From Chromatiales bacterium (lineage in GTDB: Bacteria > Pseudomonadota > Gammaproteobacteria > UBA6429 > Thiohalophilaceae), in contig JALTLP010000218.1 of the NCBI GenBank assembly GCA_027001895.1, forward strand, positions 1 to 14,271: a DNA stretch of 14,271 nt, written 5' to 3'. Both the position numbers and the translations under genes were made by a program. Under the pieces are notes generated by a model. It made no database searches and was not told the origin of the DNA. It saw only the letters and a list, made by a program, of their open reading frames with translations. Shown here piece after piece: positions 6,392 through 14,271 of the stretch. The number at the start of each line of letters is the position of its first letter. Position 1 is the first letter of the stretch.

Positions 6392-7851
6392 TTTCGCGTA
6401 TCTTGTGTTCTGGCCAGTTCAAGTAATTCTGATTCAAGTCTGGATGCTGCCAGACCAACATTGCCGGCACCCAGTGTTACTACTACGTCACCTTCAGTTA
6501 CGACACTGTTTACTGAATCTGACAGTTCACTAATGTCTTGAATAAAAATAGGATCGACCTGTCCACGTAGCCTTATTGCACGAGCCAGAGAGCGGCCGTC
6601 TGCACCGGCTATAACCGCTTCACCTGCCGGATAAACTTCCAGTAACACCAGGATATCAACCGTGGATAAAACTTTTGCAAAGTCTTCAAACAAATCTCGC
6701 GTACGTGTATAACGATGTGGCTGAAAAACCACTACCAGTCTGTTATCTGGCCAGCCTTTACGGACGGCATCAATCGTTGCGGCCACTTCACTTGGATGAT
6801 GACCATAGTCATCGATATGCAATATCTTGCCATTCGTTGTTTGTATTTCGCCGTTTATCTGAAAGCGTCGGCCTATACCTTCAAACTTGGCAAATGCATT
6901 TTTAATTGCTTCATCATCAACATCCAGTTCCCGGGCAACAGCAATGGCTGCGAGTGTGTTTAAAACATTATGTTCACCCGGCATATTAAGCGTTAGTTCA
7001 AGCTTGCTGTCTGTTTTCTTTGATACAACGGTAAACGAAGTTTTATTAGCAACCTGTTTTATATCTGTCGCACGTATATCAGCATTACTATGAATTCCGT
7101 ATGTGGTTATTGGCCGGGTAATTTTAGGCAACAATTCTTTAACAACCGGATCATCAAGGCATACAATTGCCAGCCCGTAAAAAGGTAGATGCAACAGGAA
7201 CTCAACAAAGGTCTGTTGTAAAACTTCAAAACTTCCCTCATAGGTTTCCATATGGTCTGCATCAATATTGGTTACCACCGCCATCATTGGCTGTAAATGC
7301 ATAAACGATGCATCACTTTCATCTGCTTCAGCAACAAGATAATGACTGTCACCTAAACGGGCATTTGAACCTGCACTGTTTAACTTGCCACCAATCACAA
7401 AAGTCGGATCAAGCTTACCTTCTGCTAACACTGTTGCAATTAAACTTGTTGTTGTCGTTTTTCCATGAGTTCCTGCTACTGCAATGCCATATCGAAAACG
7501 CATCAATTCCGCCAGCATTTCTGCACGCGGCACAACCGGAATCCGGCTTTGATTAGCAGCAGCAACTTCAGGATTATCCTGACTAACTGCGCTGGATATA
7601 ACAACAACATCACAATCTTTTATATTTGCAGCATCATGGCCAATATTAATTTCTGCACCCAGTGTTTGTAAGCGTTGTGTTACTGCATTTTGTTGTATAT
7701 CTGAACCGGAAATCTGATAACCCAGGTTTAATAACACTTCGGCAATGCCACTCATACCGATGCCACCGATACCAACAAAGTGAATCCGCCTTATTCGCCC
7801 CATACCTAAACGCCCTTCACGTTCAGTTAAACTGTTCATTAACTCAGCCAT
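6388..7851 (-). CDS. murC: UDP-N-acetylmuramate--L-alanine ligase MurC
   Basis: MurC adds L-alanine, the first amino acid of the stem peptide, to UDP-MurNAc using ATP. The 487-residue length is normal. Motifs are the UDP-binding HFVGIGGIGMSGIAEVL (24-40), the P-loop GTHGKTTTT (127-135), EADESDASF (175-183), TNIDADHMETYEG (194-206), GEHNVLN (292-298) and DDYGHHPSEVAAT (347-359). The gene starts inside the end of murG with an 8-base overlap (ATGGCTGA). A GAGG 8 bases upstream supports the ATG at 7851, although in-frame ATGs at residues 5 and 17 exist, the latter closer to where homology begins. It ends in a 4-base ATGA overlap with murB. Confidence 0.98.
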   Translation of the reverse strand: MAELMNSLTEREGRLGMGRIRRIHFVGIGGIGMSGIAEVLLNLGYQISGSDIQQNAVTQRLQTLGAEINIGHDAANIKDCDVVVISSAVSQDNPEVAAANQSRIPVVPRAEMLAELMRFRYGIAVAGTHGKTTTTSLIATVLAEGKLDPTFVIGGKLNSAGSNARLGDSHYLVAEADESDASFMHLQPMMAVVTNIDADHMETYEGSFEVLQQTFVEFLLHLPFYGLAIVCLDDPVVKELLPKITRPITTYGIHSNADIRATDIKQVANKTSFTVVSKKTDSKLELTLNMPGEHNVLNTLAAIAVARELDVDDEAIKNAFAKFEGIGRRFQINGEIQTTNGKILHIDDYGHHPSEVAATIDAVRKGWPDNRLVVVFQPHRYTRTRDLFEDFAKVLSTVDILVLLEVYPAGEAVIAGADGRSLARAIRLRGQVDPIFIQDISELSDSVNSVVTEGDVVVTLGAGNVGLAASRLESELLELARTQDTRK

Positions 7852-8965
7852 TCACAATACCTCGCTTCGAAGGTCTTGCCAGTTCGCAACATAAATCGGC
7901 AACCTTAACGGCAGCATCCGGCATTGCACATGTACCCGCATTTTTTGCCATGGCAATTAACTTTTCACGACCATGACATACCAGGCTATCAAGCAATTTC
8001 ATTAACTCGTTACTTTTCAGTTCTGACTGACGAATAATTTTCGCAGCTCCGCTATCGGCCAGAAATTTTGCATTAAAGTACTGATGGTCATCAACTGCAT
8101 AGGGATAAGGAATAAAGATGGCGGCAAGACCAACCGCCGCTATTTCAGAAACCGTAAGTGCACCTGAGCGACAAATAACAAGGTCGGCCCATTGATAAGC
8201 TTCTGACATATCCTCGATATAATCGACTACCTCGGCTTTAACACCGGTACGACGATATACCTGTTGTGCACTTTCCAGATGCTTTAAACCTGTTTGGTGC
8301 CGGATATTGATTAAGCATGACGTATCCAGTGATTTAAAAATTCCAGGCAATGTTTCGTTTAATGCTTTTGCACCCAGACTGCCACCAAGCACCAGTATAT
8401 TTATTGCAGCATCAGCCCTGTTGTTAAAACGTTCGTTCGGTGGTGTAATTTTTTCTATGTCAGCCCGTAGCGGGTTGCCAACATAAAGCGGTTTGATATT
8501 TTCATTAAACGTACCCGGAAATGCCTGCGCAACCCGGCTTGCAATTTTAGAGAGTGCTTTGTTTGTCATGCCAGCGATTGTATTCTGCTCATGTATCACC
8601 AGCGGCTTACGTAACAACCATGATGCAAGCCCACCTGGACCTGAAACGAAACCACCCATACCAAGCACAACATTTGGCTTATGTTTTTTAATAATTGTAA
8701 CAGCCTGTAAAATAGCAAATGTTAACTTGAACGGAGCAAGCAACCATCCTGCAAGACCTTTACCCCTTAAACCACTGACTGAAATAAAGTAAAGCGGTAT
8801 TGATTTGTCTGCCAGAATTTTTGATTCCATACCTTTGCGGGTTCCCATCCACGATACCTGTACACCGCGGCGAAGTAATTCGTCAGCAACAGCCAGTGCC
8901 GGGTAAACATGGCCACCTGTACCACCTGTTGCAATAAGCACATGTATTGGAGAAGTTTCCGTCAT
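7844..8965 (-). CDS. murG: undecaprenyl-PP-MurNAc-pentapeptide GlcNAc transferase MurG
   Basis: MurG is the peripheral GT-B glycosyltransferase that adds GlcNAc from UDP-GlcNAc to lipid I, producing lipid II on the cytoplasmic face of the membrane. The product has 373 residues. The first glycine loop ATGGTGGHVYPALAVA is at 12-27, GMGGFVSGPGG at 102-112, HEQNTIAGMTNK at 125-136, the second glycine loop LGGSLGAKALN at 193-203, and the UDP-GlcNAc binding stretch from CRSGALTVSE (265-274) to DDHQYFNAKFL (292-302). The start overlaps the ftsW stop as ATGA and has AGGA 7 bases upstream. The stop overlaps the murC start by 8 bases. Confidence 0.98.
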   Translation of the reverse strand: MTETSPIHVLIATGGTGGHVYPALAVADELLRRGVQVSWMGTRKGMESKILADKSIPLYFISVSGLRGKGLAGWLLAPFKLTFAILQAVTIIKKHKPNVVLGMGGFVSGPGGLASWLLRKPLVIHEQNTIAGMTNKALSKIASRVAQAFPGTFNENIKPLYVGNPLRADIEKITPPNERFNNRADAAINILVLGGSLGAKALNETLPGIFKSLDTSCLINIRHQTGLKHLESAQQVYRRTGVKAEVVDYIEDMSEAYQWADLVICRSGALTVSEIAAVGLAAIFIPYPYAVDDHQYFNAKFLADSGAAKIIRQSELKSNELMKLLDSLVCHGREKLIAMAKNAGTCAMPDAAVKVADLCCELARPSKRGIVNG

Positions 8966-10161
8966 ACCTTCATCCTGTACTTTTCAGGTTGTGTGTGGCG
9001 ATCAAATTGTCGCGTCTCGAAATTAACCCGTAACAACAAACCAACAGCAATAAACATAACAACAATACTGCTACCGCCATAACTCATAAATGGCAAGGTC
9101 AAACCCTTCGTTGGTAATACTCCCATGTTTACGCCTATGTTGATAAAAGCCTGTAAACCAATCCACAATCCAAGACCGTAGGCAAGGTAACCACCAAAAG
9201 GGTGTTCATGTCGTTCGGCACGCAAGCCGATATGCAGCGCCCGGAACACAATATAGGAAAACAATGCAATTACAATCACTGCAGCTACAAGTCCCATCTC
9301 TTCAGCCATAACAGCAAACAGAAAATCAGTGTGCGCTTCTGGCAAATAAAACAGCTTCTGTACACTTGAACCCAGGCCGACACCAAACCACTCGCCGCGC
9401 CCGAAAGCAATAAGTGCCTGAGTAAGCTGAAAACCACTGTTGAATGGATCACTCCATGGGTCAAGGAAAGTCGTCAGGCGTTGCATCCGATAAGGAGACA
9501 GAACAGCGAGCAAACCAAGCAAGGCGACCAGGCTGATTATTAAAACCAGAAACTGCCAGGGCTTTGCGCCACCGAGCCACAACATACCCACGGTTGTTGC
9601 CATTAGCACTACTGCCGCACCAAAATCGGGTTCAAGCAATAGTAAAAATACAATAACAGACAACAGACCAAGCGGTTTTAAAAAACCGGTTGATTGTGTT
9701 CGCAGTACATCGTTATGTCGCACCAGATAACCGGCAACATAGATAATTGCAAATAATTTAACAAACTCTGACACCTGCAGATTAAAAAGACCCAGGTTAA
9801 TCCAGCGAGTACTACCATTAACCTGCTTACCCAGCCCGGGTATAAAGACCAACATTAACAGCAGCAGACTCAGAAAAATTAATGGCAAGCCAGACTGACT
9901 CCAGAACTTAAGAGGAACTTTATAAGCAATATATAAAGCAACAAAGCCTGCCACAAGATAAACAAGCTGACGCCAGAAATAATAGAAAGGTGAGCCGGTT
10001 AACTGATCCGCCGTTGAAATAGATGAAGAGCCCACCATAACCAGCCCAATCAATGACAGGCATAACACCACAAACAGCAACGAGCAATCGCAGGCAGCAA
10101 GTGCCTTGTTCCCATTGCTTGCCCGGTTAGTGGGTGTATAGACTGCCTGTAATGTCGTCAT
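8962..10161 (-). CDS. ftsW: septal peptidoglycan glycosyltransferase FtsW
   Basis: FtsW is the SEDS-family polytopic enzyme that polymerises lipid II into septal glycan together with the transpeptidase FtsI. The 399-residue protein has a cytoplasmic N-terminal tail of about 25 residues followed by around ten hydrophobic segments. Family signatures are YFWRQLVYLVAG (61-72), NGSTRWINLG (115-124) with VSEFVKLF (130-137), LEPDFGAAVV (176-185), LPEAHTDFLFAVMAEEMG (273-290) carrying the catalytic-type aspartate D279, and GVLPTKGLTLPFMSYGGSS (347-365). The last motif plus the division-cluster location favours FtsW over RodA. The start shares one base with the murD stop (TGATG) and has AGGG about 10 bases upstream. 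Confidence 0.97.
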   Translation of the reverse strand: MTTLQAVYTPTNRASNGNKALAACDCSLLFVVLCLSLIGLVMVGSSSISTADQLTGSPFYYFWRQLVYLVAGFVALYIAYKVPLKFWSQSGLPLIFLSLLLLMLVFIPGLGKQVNGSTRWINLGLFNLQVSEFVKLFAIIYVAGYLVRHNDVLRTQSTGFLKPLGLLSVIVFLLLLEPDFGAAVVLMATTVGMLWLGGAKPWQFLVLIISLVALLGLLAVLSPYRMQRLTTFLDPWSDPFNSGFQLTQALIAFGRGEWFGVGLGSSVQKLFYLPEAHTDFLFAVMAEEMGLVAAVIVIALFSYIVFRALHIGLRAERHEHPFGGYLAYGLGLWIGLQAFINIGVNMGVLPTKGLTLPFMSYGGSSIVVMFIAVGLLLRVNFETRQFDRHTQPEKYRMKV

Positions 10162-11558
10162 CAGCTTTTTACCCTGCCCATGTTTTCAGATACGATCTTT
10201 GTAAAGAAATCTCCACGTTGCATATAATTTTCAAACTGATCAAAACTGGCACATGCCGGTGAAAATAAGACAACGTCATCCTTTGCTGTTAGTGGATTAA
10301 TGGAAGCCACAGCATCAGAAAGTGTTTGAACCTGTTCTATTGCAACTTCAGTTTTACCTTTAAGTTCATTAAATATTTTTGTCCTGTCTTCACCATAAAT
10401 AACTATTTTTTTAATATTTTTATTTAATGCCGGGAGTAGCTCAGAAAAGTTCTGCCCCTTTGCCTGTCCACCTAAAATAAGAAACAGGGATTCATTGGCA
10501 AACCCGGCTAATGCAGCAACTGTGGCGCCAATATTTGTTGCCTTGGAATCATTCACCCATTTCACACCATGTTCGCTGTTAACAACCTGGCTACGGTGAG
10601 GTAAACCTTTGAACTCATTTATAACCTGTTGCGCCCTGACAAGATCAATATCAAATAACGAACACAGGCTTAAAGCCGCAAGAATATTTAATTTATTATG
10701 CAAACCAATAATTTTTATACCCGACAAGTCAAATAATGGCTTATGCTTATGTACAACCCATTCTGTACCGGCTTGTCTGGTAATTGTAAAATATGCATTT
10801 GTGTCTATAGCAAACGTGATCTTATTGGCCGAAACTTTTTCACATATTTCATTAACAAGCGAATCATCCGTATTCACTACAATATTTTTAGCTTGTCGTA
10901 GAATAATTTTTTTTGCTTCAACATACTCAGCGAAAGATTCATAGCGATCCATATGGTCTTCAGTTAAATTGAGCACCACACTGACAAAAGCATTCAGGCT
11001 TGATGTTGTTTCAAGTTGAAAGCTGGATAATTCCAGCACATAACAATCAGGCTCATCATCACCCAGCAGCTCCAGACATGGCACACCAATATTGCCACCT
11101 GTTTTTACATTCAGATTCTGTGCTGAGAGGATTTCACTCACCAGTGTTGTTACTGTCGTCTTTCCGTTTGAACCGGTAATCGCAACTATCGGTTTATTTG
11201 CCAGCCGACAGAATATTTCAACATCACCAATAACTTCTTTACCCTGTTTTATTGCCGACTGAATATATGGATGTTTAACGGATACCCCCGGACTAACAAC
11301 TAAAATATCTGCAGCAGTAAAATCGTCTTGTTTAAAATCGCCGCCAATAATCTCGAACTGGTTATTAATGTCAGTGATATTTGAACGACTATCGATAATT
11401 TTAAAACTAAAACCATGCTCTGAAAGAAAACGCGCACAGGACAAGCCGGTTGCTCCACTGCCAACAACCAGGATATTCCTGTTATTCCATTTCTGTTGTA
11501 AATCAGAAATATTCATGTTTTTATCTGTACTCGTTTTAGTTTCTTTTATAGCTAACAT
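10161..11558 (-). CDS. murD: UDP-N-acetylmuramoyl-L-alanine--D-glutamate ligase MurD
   Basis: MurD adds D-glutamate to UDP-MurNAc-L-Ala. The product is 465 residues, slightly longer than the usual 440-450. It shows the UDP-binding VVGSGATGLSCARFL (31-45), the P-loop ITGSNGKTTVTTLV (127-140), LELSSFQLE (175-183), NLTEDHMDRY (197-206) followed by the likely carbamylated lysine in VEAKK (near 216), GLPHRSQVV (318-326), NDSKATNIGAT (336-346), LGGQAKGQNF (362-371) and FSPACASFDQFENY (432-445). The ATG at 11558 begins two bases after the mraY stop (TAA AA ATG), but homology begins only near residue 27, and the ATG at 11516 (residue 15) is an alternative; neither has a good ribosome binding site. 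About 240 bases in the middle (10681-10920) are near 31% GC, lower than the surroundings. Confidence 0.97.
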   Translation of the reverse strand: MLAIKETKTSTDKNMNISDLQQKWNNRNILVVGSGATGLSCARFLSEHGFSFKIIDSRSNITDINNQFEIIGGDFKQDDFTAADILVVSPGVSVKHPYIQSAIKQGKEVIGDVEIFCRLANKPIVAITGSNGKTTVTTLVSEILSAQNLNVKTGGNIGVPCLELLGDDEPDCYVLELSSFQLETTSSLNAFVSVVLNLTEDHMDRYESFAEYVEAKKIILRQAKNIVVNTDDSLVNEICEKVSANKITFAIDTNAYFTITRQAGTEWVVHKHKPLFDLSGIKIIGLHNKLNILAALSLCSLFDIDLVRAQQVINEFKGLPHRSQVVNSEHGVKWVNDSKATNIGATVAALAGFANESLFLILGGQAKGQNFSELLPALNKNIKKIVIYGEDRTKIFNELKGKTEVAIEQVQTLSDAVASINPLTAKDDVVLFSPACASFDQFENYMQRGDFFTKIVSENMGRVKS

Positions 11559-11560
11559 TT

Positions 11561-12643
11561 TTAACGAACTTTCAACATTGCCAGACCAATTAATACCAGA
11601 ATAACGGTAATTATCCAGAAACGAACAATAACCCGGGGTTCCGGCCAGCCTTTTAGTTCAAAGTGATGATGTAACGGCGCCATCCGGAAAATTCTTTTTC
11701 CGGTAAGTTTAAAAGAAGCCACCTGTAAAACTACTGATAATGTTTCGACAACAAATACCCCACCCATAACAAACAAGATAAGTTCCTGCCGTACAAGTAC
11801 AGCAATAATTCCCAGTGCTGCGCCCAGAGCCAGTGCTCCGACATCGCCCATAAAGACCTGCGCAGGATAAGTGTTAAACCATAAGAAACCAAGACCGGAA
11901 CCAACAATGGCTCCACAAAATATAACCAGCTCACCAACACCATAGATGTATGGCATAGACAGGTAGCTGGCAAACTCAACATGACCTGTTAAATATGCAA
12001 TAAGACCAAGCGCACCACCGACCATCACTGTTGGCAGAATTGCTAGCCCATCCAGACCATCAGTCAGGTTAACTGCATTACTTGAACCAACAATGACAAA
12101 ATAAGTAATAACAACGTAGGAGAAAAAGCCAAGTTCAAATGTTAAACTTTTAAACAACGGGAAAACAAACTGAGTTTCATTGATACCGGCTGTTTTAAAT
12201 AAATAGACAGCAACCACCAGCGCTATAATCGACTGCCACATATACTTGTAACGCGAAGCTAATCCTTTTGGATCACGTTTTACCAGTTTTTTGTAATCAT
12301 CCACCCAGCCAATAATGCCGTATGCAAATGTCACCAGCATCACAACCCAGACATAACGATTATTCAAATCCGACCAGAGCAAGGTACTGATACCAATGGC
12401 TACCAGGATTAAGGCCCCACCCATGGTTGGCGTACCTGATTTAAGTAAATGCGTTTCCGGGCCATCATCACGAATAGGCTGACCAATATTATACTTGCTT
12501 AAACTGGCTATCATTTTTGGACCAATAAGTAACGAAATGGTCAGCGCGGTAATAACACCCATGATTGCACGCATAGACAGGTAATTAAATACGTTAAAGC
12601 CGCTATGAAATTCCTGCAAGTATTGTGTTAAAGCGTATAGCAC
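11561..12643 (-). CDS. mraY: phospho-MurNAc-pentapeptide translocase MraY
   Basis: MraY transfers phospho-MurNAc-pentapeptide from the UDP carrier to undecaprenyl phosphate, giving lipid I at the inner membrane. The 360-residue length is exactly typical, with about ten hydrophobic segments. Catalytic and binding motifs are GWVDDYKK (112-119, D115 and D116), NLTDGLDGLA (192-201, D195 and D198), FMGDVGALALG (264-274, D267) and the histidine motif APLHHHFELKGWPE (322-335). The start is GTG at 12641-12643 with GGGAG 8 bases upstream, and the N-terminus (LTQYLQEFHSGFNVF) aligns with relatives from residue 1. The murF stop is only 3 bases away. A 7-bp hairpin lies just upstream of its ribosome binding site. 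Confidence 0.98.
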   Translation of the reverse strand: MLYALTQYLQEFHSGFNVFNYLSMRAIMGVITALTISLLIGPKMIASLSKYNIGQPIRDDGPETHLLKSGTPTMGGALILVAIGISTLLWSDLNNRYVWVVMLVTFAYGIIGWVDDYKKLVKRDPKGLASRYKYMWQSIIALVVAVYLFKTAGINETQFVFPLFKSLTFELGFFSYVVITYFVIVGSSNAVNLTDGLDGLAILPTVMVGGALGLIAYLTGHVEFASYLSMPYIYGVGELVIFCGAIVGSGLGFLWFNTYPAQVFMGDVGALALGAALGIIAVLVRQELILFVMGGVFVVETLSVVLQVASFKLTGKRIFRMAPLHHHFELKGWPEPRVIVRFWIITVILVLIGLAMLKVR

Positions 12644-12646
12644 CGT

Positions 12647-14047
12647 TTACACTCCCGGTTGCTGTTTGTTACAAACAGAATTTACAATTTTTTCCATTTG
12701 CATAGCACGTGAACCCTTTATCAAAACTGTATCCCCTGGTTGTATATTTTCTTTCAGTTGTTCAGCCAGTTCTGCATGTGACTGGAAATGCTGCGCACCG
12801 TTGCCAAATGCCCTGGAAGTGTACCGGCTGTTCTCACCAATGGTGTATAAATACGTAACATCCACCTGTTTGATTGTGTGAGCTGCATCTTTATGAATTT
12901 GTACGGCCTCTTCACCCATCTCACCCATATCCCCCAACACAACATGAAGTTGACCGTTACAGTTTGCTAATACTTCCATAGCTGCACCCAGTGAAGCCGG
13001 GTTGGCGTTATAGGTATCATCAATAATAATACTGTTGTTAAGCCCATCTTTTTTTACCAAACGTCCGGGTACTGCCTGCATTTGTTCAAGACCTTGCTTA
13101 ATCAAATTAAGTGGCACATCCAGTGCAACAGCCGCAGCTATCGCTGCCAGTGCATTTAAAACATTATGCTTGCCCGGTAATGGCAGCTTAACTTCAAACT
13201 CTTTTGCCTGATTAATATGTACATGCATTAAATTTTCAGCCAATAATAAACAGCTAACATCTGCTCTGCTATCCAGACCAAAACTGATTATCTTTTTATT
13301 TTTTGTCAGCTTTTTCCAGGTTGAACAGGCCTTATCATCAAAGTTAATAATTGCTGTGCCTTGCGCTGAAAGCCCTTCAAATATTTCACCTTTTGCTTTA
13401 ACAACACCATCAAGGCTGCCAAAACCTTCCAGGTGTGCTGCTGCTGCATTGGTAATAATTGCTACATCAGGCTGAACCAGATGTGTAAGATATGATATTT
13501 CTCCGGGATGATTAGCGCCCATTTCTATCACTGCATAGCTATGGGAGTCATTCATCCTGAATAATGTAATGGGAACGCCGACATCATTGTTAAAATTACC
13601 CTTGGTTGCCAGTACATTGCCATGCACAGATAAAATACTGTTCAGCATTTCTTTTACAGTCGTTTTACCATTACTACCGGTTACCGCGATAATCGGGTAA
13701 CTAAATTTATTTCGCCAGGCTTTGGCGAGCTGGCCAAATGCAATTCTTGTATCCTTAACAACAAGCGCAGGTTTTAAATTATCAATTTCATGATCTACGA
13801 GGTATGCTGATGCACCACGATCATAAGCATGTGAAATATAGTCATGTGCATCGTATTTTTCACCTTTAAGAGCTACAAATAACTCTCCCTGTTTAATAGT
13901 TCGACTATCCGTATTAACACCACGCACAACAGATGCAAGATCCAGTTCAGAGCCCACCAGCGTCGCAGCGGTTGCCTGTTTTATTTCCTGTAATGTCATT
14001 GTGAACATTGCTATCGGATATCCTGATTTAACTACTGCCAGATTCAT
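12647..14047 (-). CDS. murF: UDP-MurNAc-tripeptide--D-Ala-D-Ala ligase MurF
   Basis: MurF joins the D-Ala-D-Ala made by Ddl to UDP-MurNAc-tripeptide, completing the soluble pentapeptide precursor. From the ATG at 14047 it has 466 residues. Motifs are GVNTDSRTIKQGELFVAL (43-60), the P-loop TGSNGKTTVKEM (123-134), GNFNNDVGVP (150-159), EMGANHPGEI (175-184), GKHNVLNALAA (292-302), DDTYNANPASL (343-353), LGDMGEMGE (371-379) and KGSRAMQME (444-452). Homology to typical MurF begins at MTLQEI (residue 17), so ATGs at residue 14 (14008) or 17 (13999) may be the true start; an AGGA lies 12 bases before 14008. I keep 14047 because it is one base from the murE stop, like the other tight junctions here, but this is undecided. 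Confidence 0.96.
   Translation of the reverse strand: MNLAVVKSGYPIAMFTMTLQEIKQATAATLVGSELDLASVVRGVNTDSRTIKQGELFVALKGEKYDAHDYISHAYDRGASAYLVDHEIDNLKPALVVKDTRIAFGQLAKAWRNKFSYPIIAVTGSNGKTTVKEMLNSILSVHGNVLATKGNFNNDVGVPITLFRMNDSHSYAVIEMGANHPGEISYLTHLVQPDVAIITNAAAAHLEGFGSLDGVVKAKGEIFEGLSAQGTAIINFDDKACSTWKKLTKNKKIISFGLDSRADVSCLLLAENLMHVHINQAKEFEVKLPLPGKHNVLNALAAIAAAVALDVPLNLIKQGLEQMQAVPGRLVKKDGLNNSIIIDDTYNANPASLGAAMEVLANCNGQLHVVLGDMGEMGEEAVQIHKDAAHTIKQVDVTYLYTIGENSRYTSRAFGNGAQHFQSHAELAEQLKENIQPGDTVLIKGSRAMQMEKIVNSVCNKQQPGV
12662..12678 (-). promoter_or_regulatory. hairpin at the murF end, before the mraY ribosome binding site
   Basis: CTGTTTG (12662-12668) and CAAACAG (12672-12678) are exact reverse complements with a 3-base loop. 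On the message this 7-bp stem lies in the last codons of murF (VCNKQ) and ends 5 bases before the GGGAG ribosome binding site of mraY. It has no T-run, so it is not a terminator. A role in mraY translation is inference. Confidence 0.45.
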
Positions 14048-14048
14048 T

Positions 14049-14271
14049 CTATTTACTCAAGTATTTCCTGATTACAGCCGCATCTTTAAATTCTGTTTTG
14101 TTTGTACCAATAATCTGGTAATTCTCATGCCCTTTACCGGCAACCAGTACGCAACCTGTTTCAGTTGTATGACTGATTGCTTTTTGAATTGCTTTTGCGC
14201 GGTCAGTTTCGATAACAAGTTTTTCCTTGTCACTAATACCACTGGCAATCTGTTCGATAATCGCTTCTGGT
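14049..14271 (-). CDS. murE: UDP-MurNAc-dipeptide--diaminopimelate ligase MurE, C-terminal part
   Basis: Only the last 73 codons are inside the window; the gene runs off the right edge. MurE adds the third stem-peptide residue, meso-diaminopimelate in Gram-negatives, to UDP-MurNAc-L-Ala-D-Glu. The visible end reads PEAIIEQIASGI, then ETDRAKAIQKAI (the usual xxDRxxAI segment of the third domain) and CVLVAGKGHENYQIIG, whose GKGHE glycine and glutamate contact diaminopimelate in E. coli MurE. The DNPR motif that decides the amino acid would lie just outside the window, so the substrate is inferred from the GKGHE segment and the Gram-negative context. The stop TAG is separated from murF by a single base. 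Confidence 0.93.
   Translation of the reverse strand, partial: PEAIIEQIASGISDKEKLVIETDRAKAIQKAISHTTETGCVLVAGKGHENYQIIGTNKTEFKDAAVIRKYLSK

Noticed and set aside
7662..7976. 104-codon plus-strand frame across the murC-murG junction
   Set aside because: It lies antisense to the well-supported start of murC and end of murG, has no motif and no convincing ribosome binding site.
9673..9688. Inverted repeat CGGTTTT/AAAACCG within ftsW
   Set aside because: A 6-7 bp arm pair in the middle of coding sequence with no following T-run or relation to a gene boundary; expected by chance in this length of DNA.
1..14271. A novel system, mobile element, CRISPR array or RNA gene in the window
   Set aside because: All coding sequence is accounted for by standard division and envelope genes in a known order, with gaps too small for further genes, and I saw no repeats of the array or insertion sequence kind.

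Overview
This window is the distal two thirds of a division and cell wall (dcw) cluster from a Gram-negative bacterium, almost certainly a gammaproteobacterium. Every gene is on the minus strand, so transcription runs from the right edge to the left. In that order the genes are murE (3' end only), murF, mraY, murD, ftsW, murG, murC, murB, ddl, ftsQ, ftsA, ftsZ and lpxC. lpxC directly after ftsZ, the YLDIPAFLRRQAD tail of FtsZ and the amphipathic tail of FtsA all fit Gammaproteobacteria. The base composition is moderately AT-rich (about 40-45% GC in the lines counted by hand). A short type II-like MurB encoded between murC and ddl points away from the enteric and Pseudomonas arrangements. I cannot name an order or genus.

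Right part (about 4467-14271): nine genes supply the complete lipid II route from the last Mur ligase steps onward. MurE, MurF, MurC, MurD and Ddl build UDP-MurNAc-pentapeptide, with MurB making UDP-MurNAc. MraY and MurG turn the pentapeptide into lipid I and lipid II at the inner face of the membrane. FtsW is the SEDS glycosyltransferase that polymerises lipid II at the septum. Middle part (1236-4474): ftsQ, ftsA and ftsZ encode the divisome scaffold, the membrane anchor and the ring-forming tubulin homologue. Left part (57-968): lpxC encodes the committed step of lipid A synthesis, behind a 267-base spacer that holds the only candidate promoters I can point to.

The packing is extreme. From murE to ftsA every stop and start is separated by at most 3 bases or overlaps by 1, 4 or 8 bases, so these genes are probably read as one translationally coupled message. 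The first real break is the 37-base ftsA-ftsZ spacer. It is filled by two back-to-back perfect stem-loops and an AGGAGG ribosome binding site, as would suit a gene whose product is needed in far greater amounts. All genes look intact, with their family catalytic motifs in place.

I found no mobile element, tRNA, CRISPR array, or sign of an undescribed system. The observations worth a second look are small RNA-level structures at gene junctions, a start-codon correction for ftsZ, an insertion in the FtsQ POTRA domain and the MurB type.
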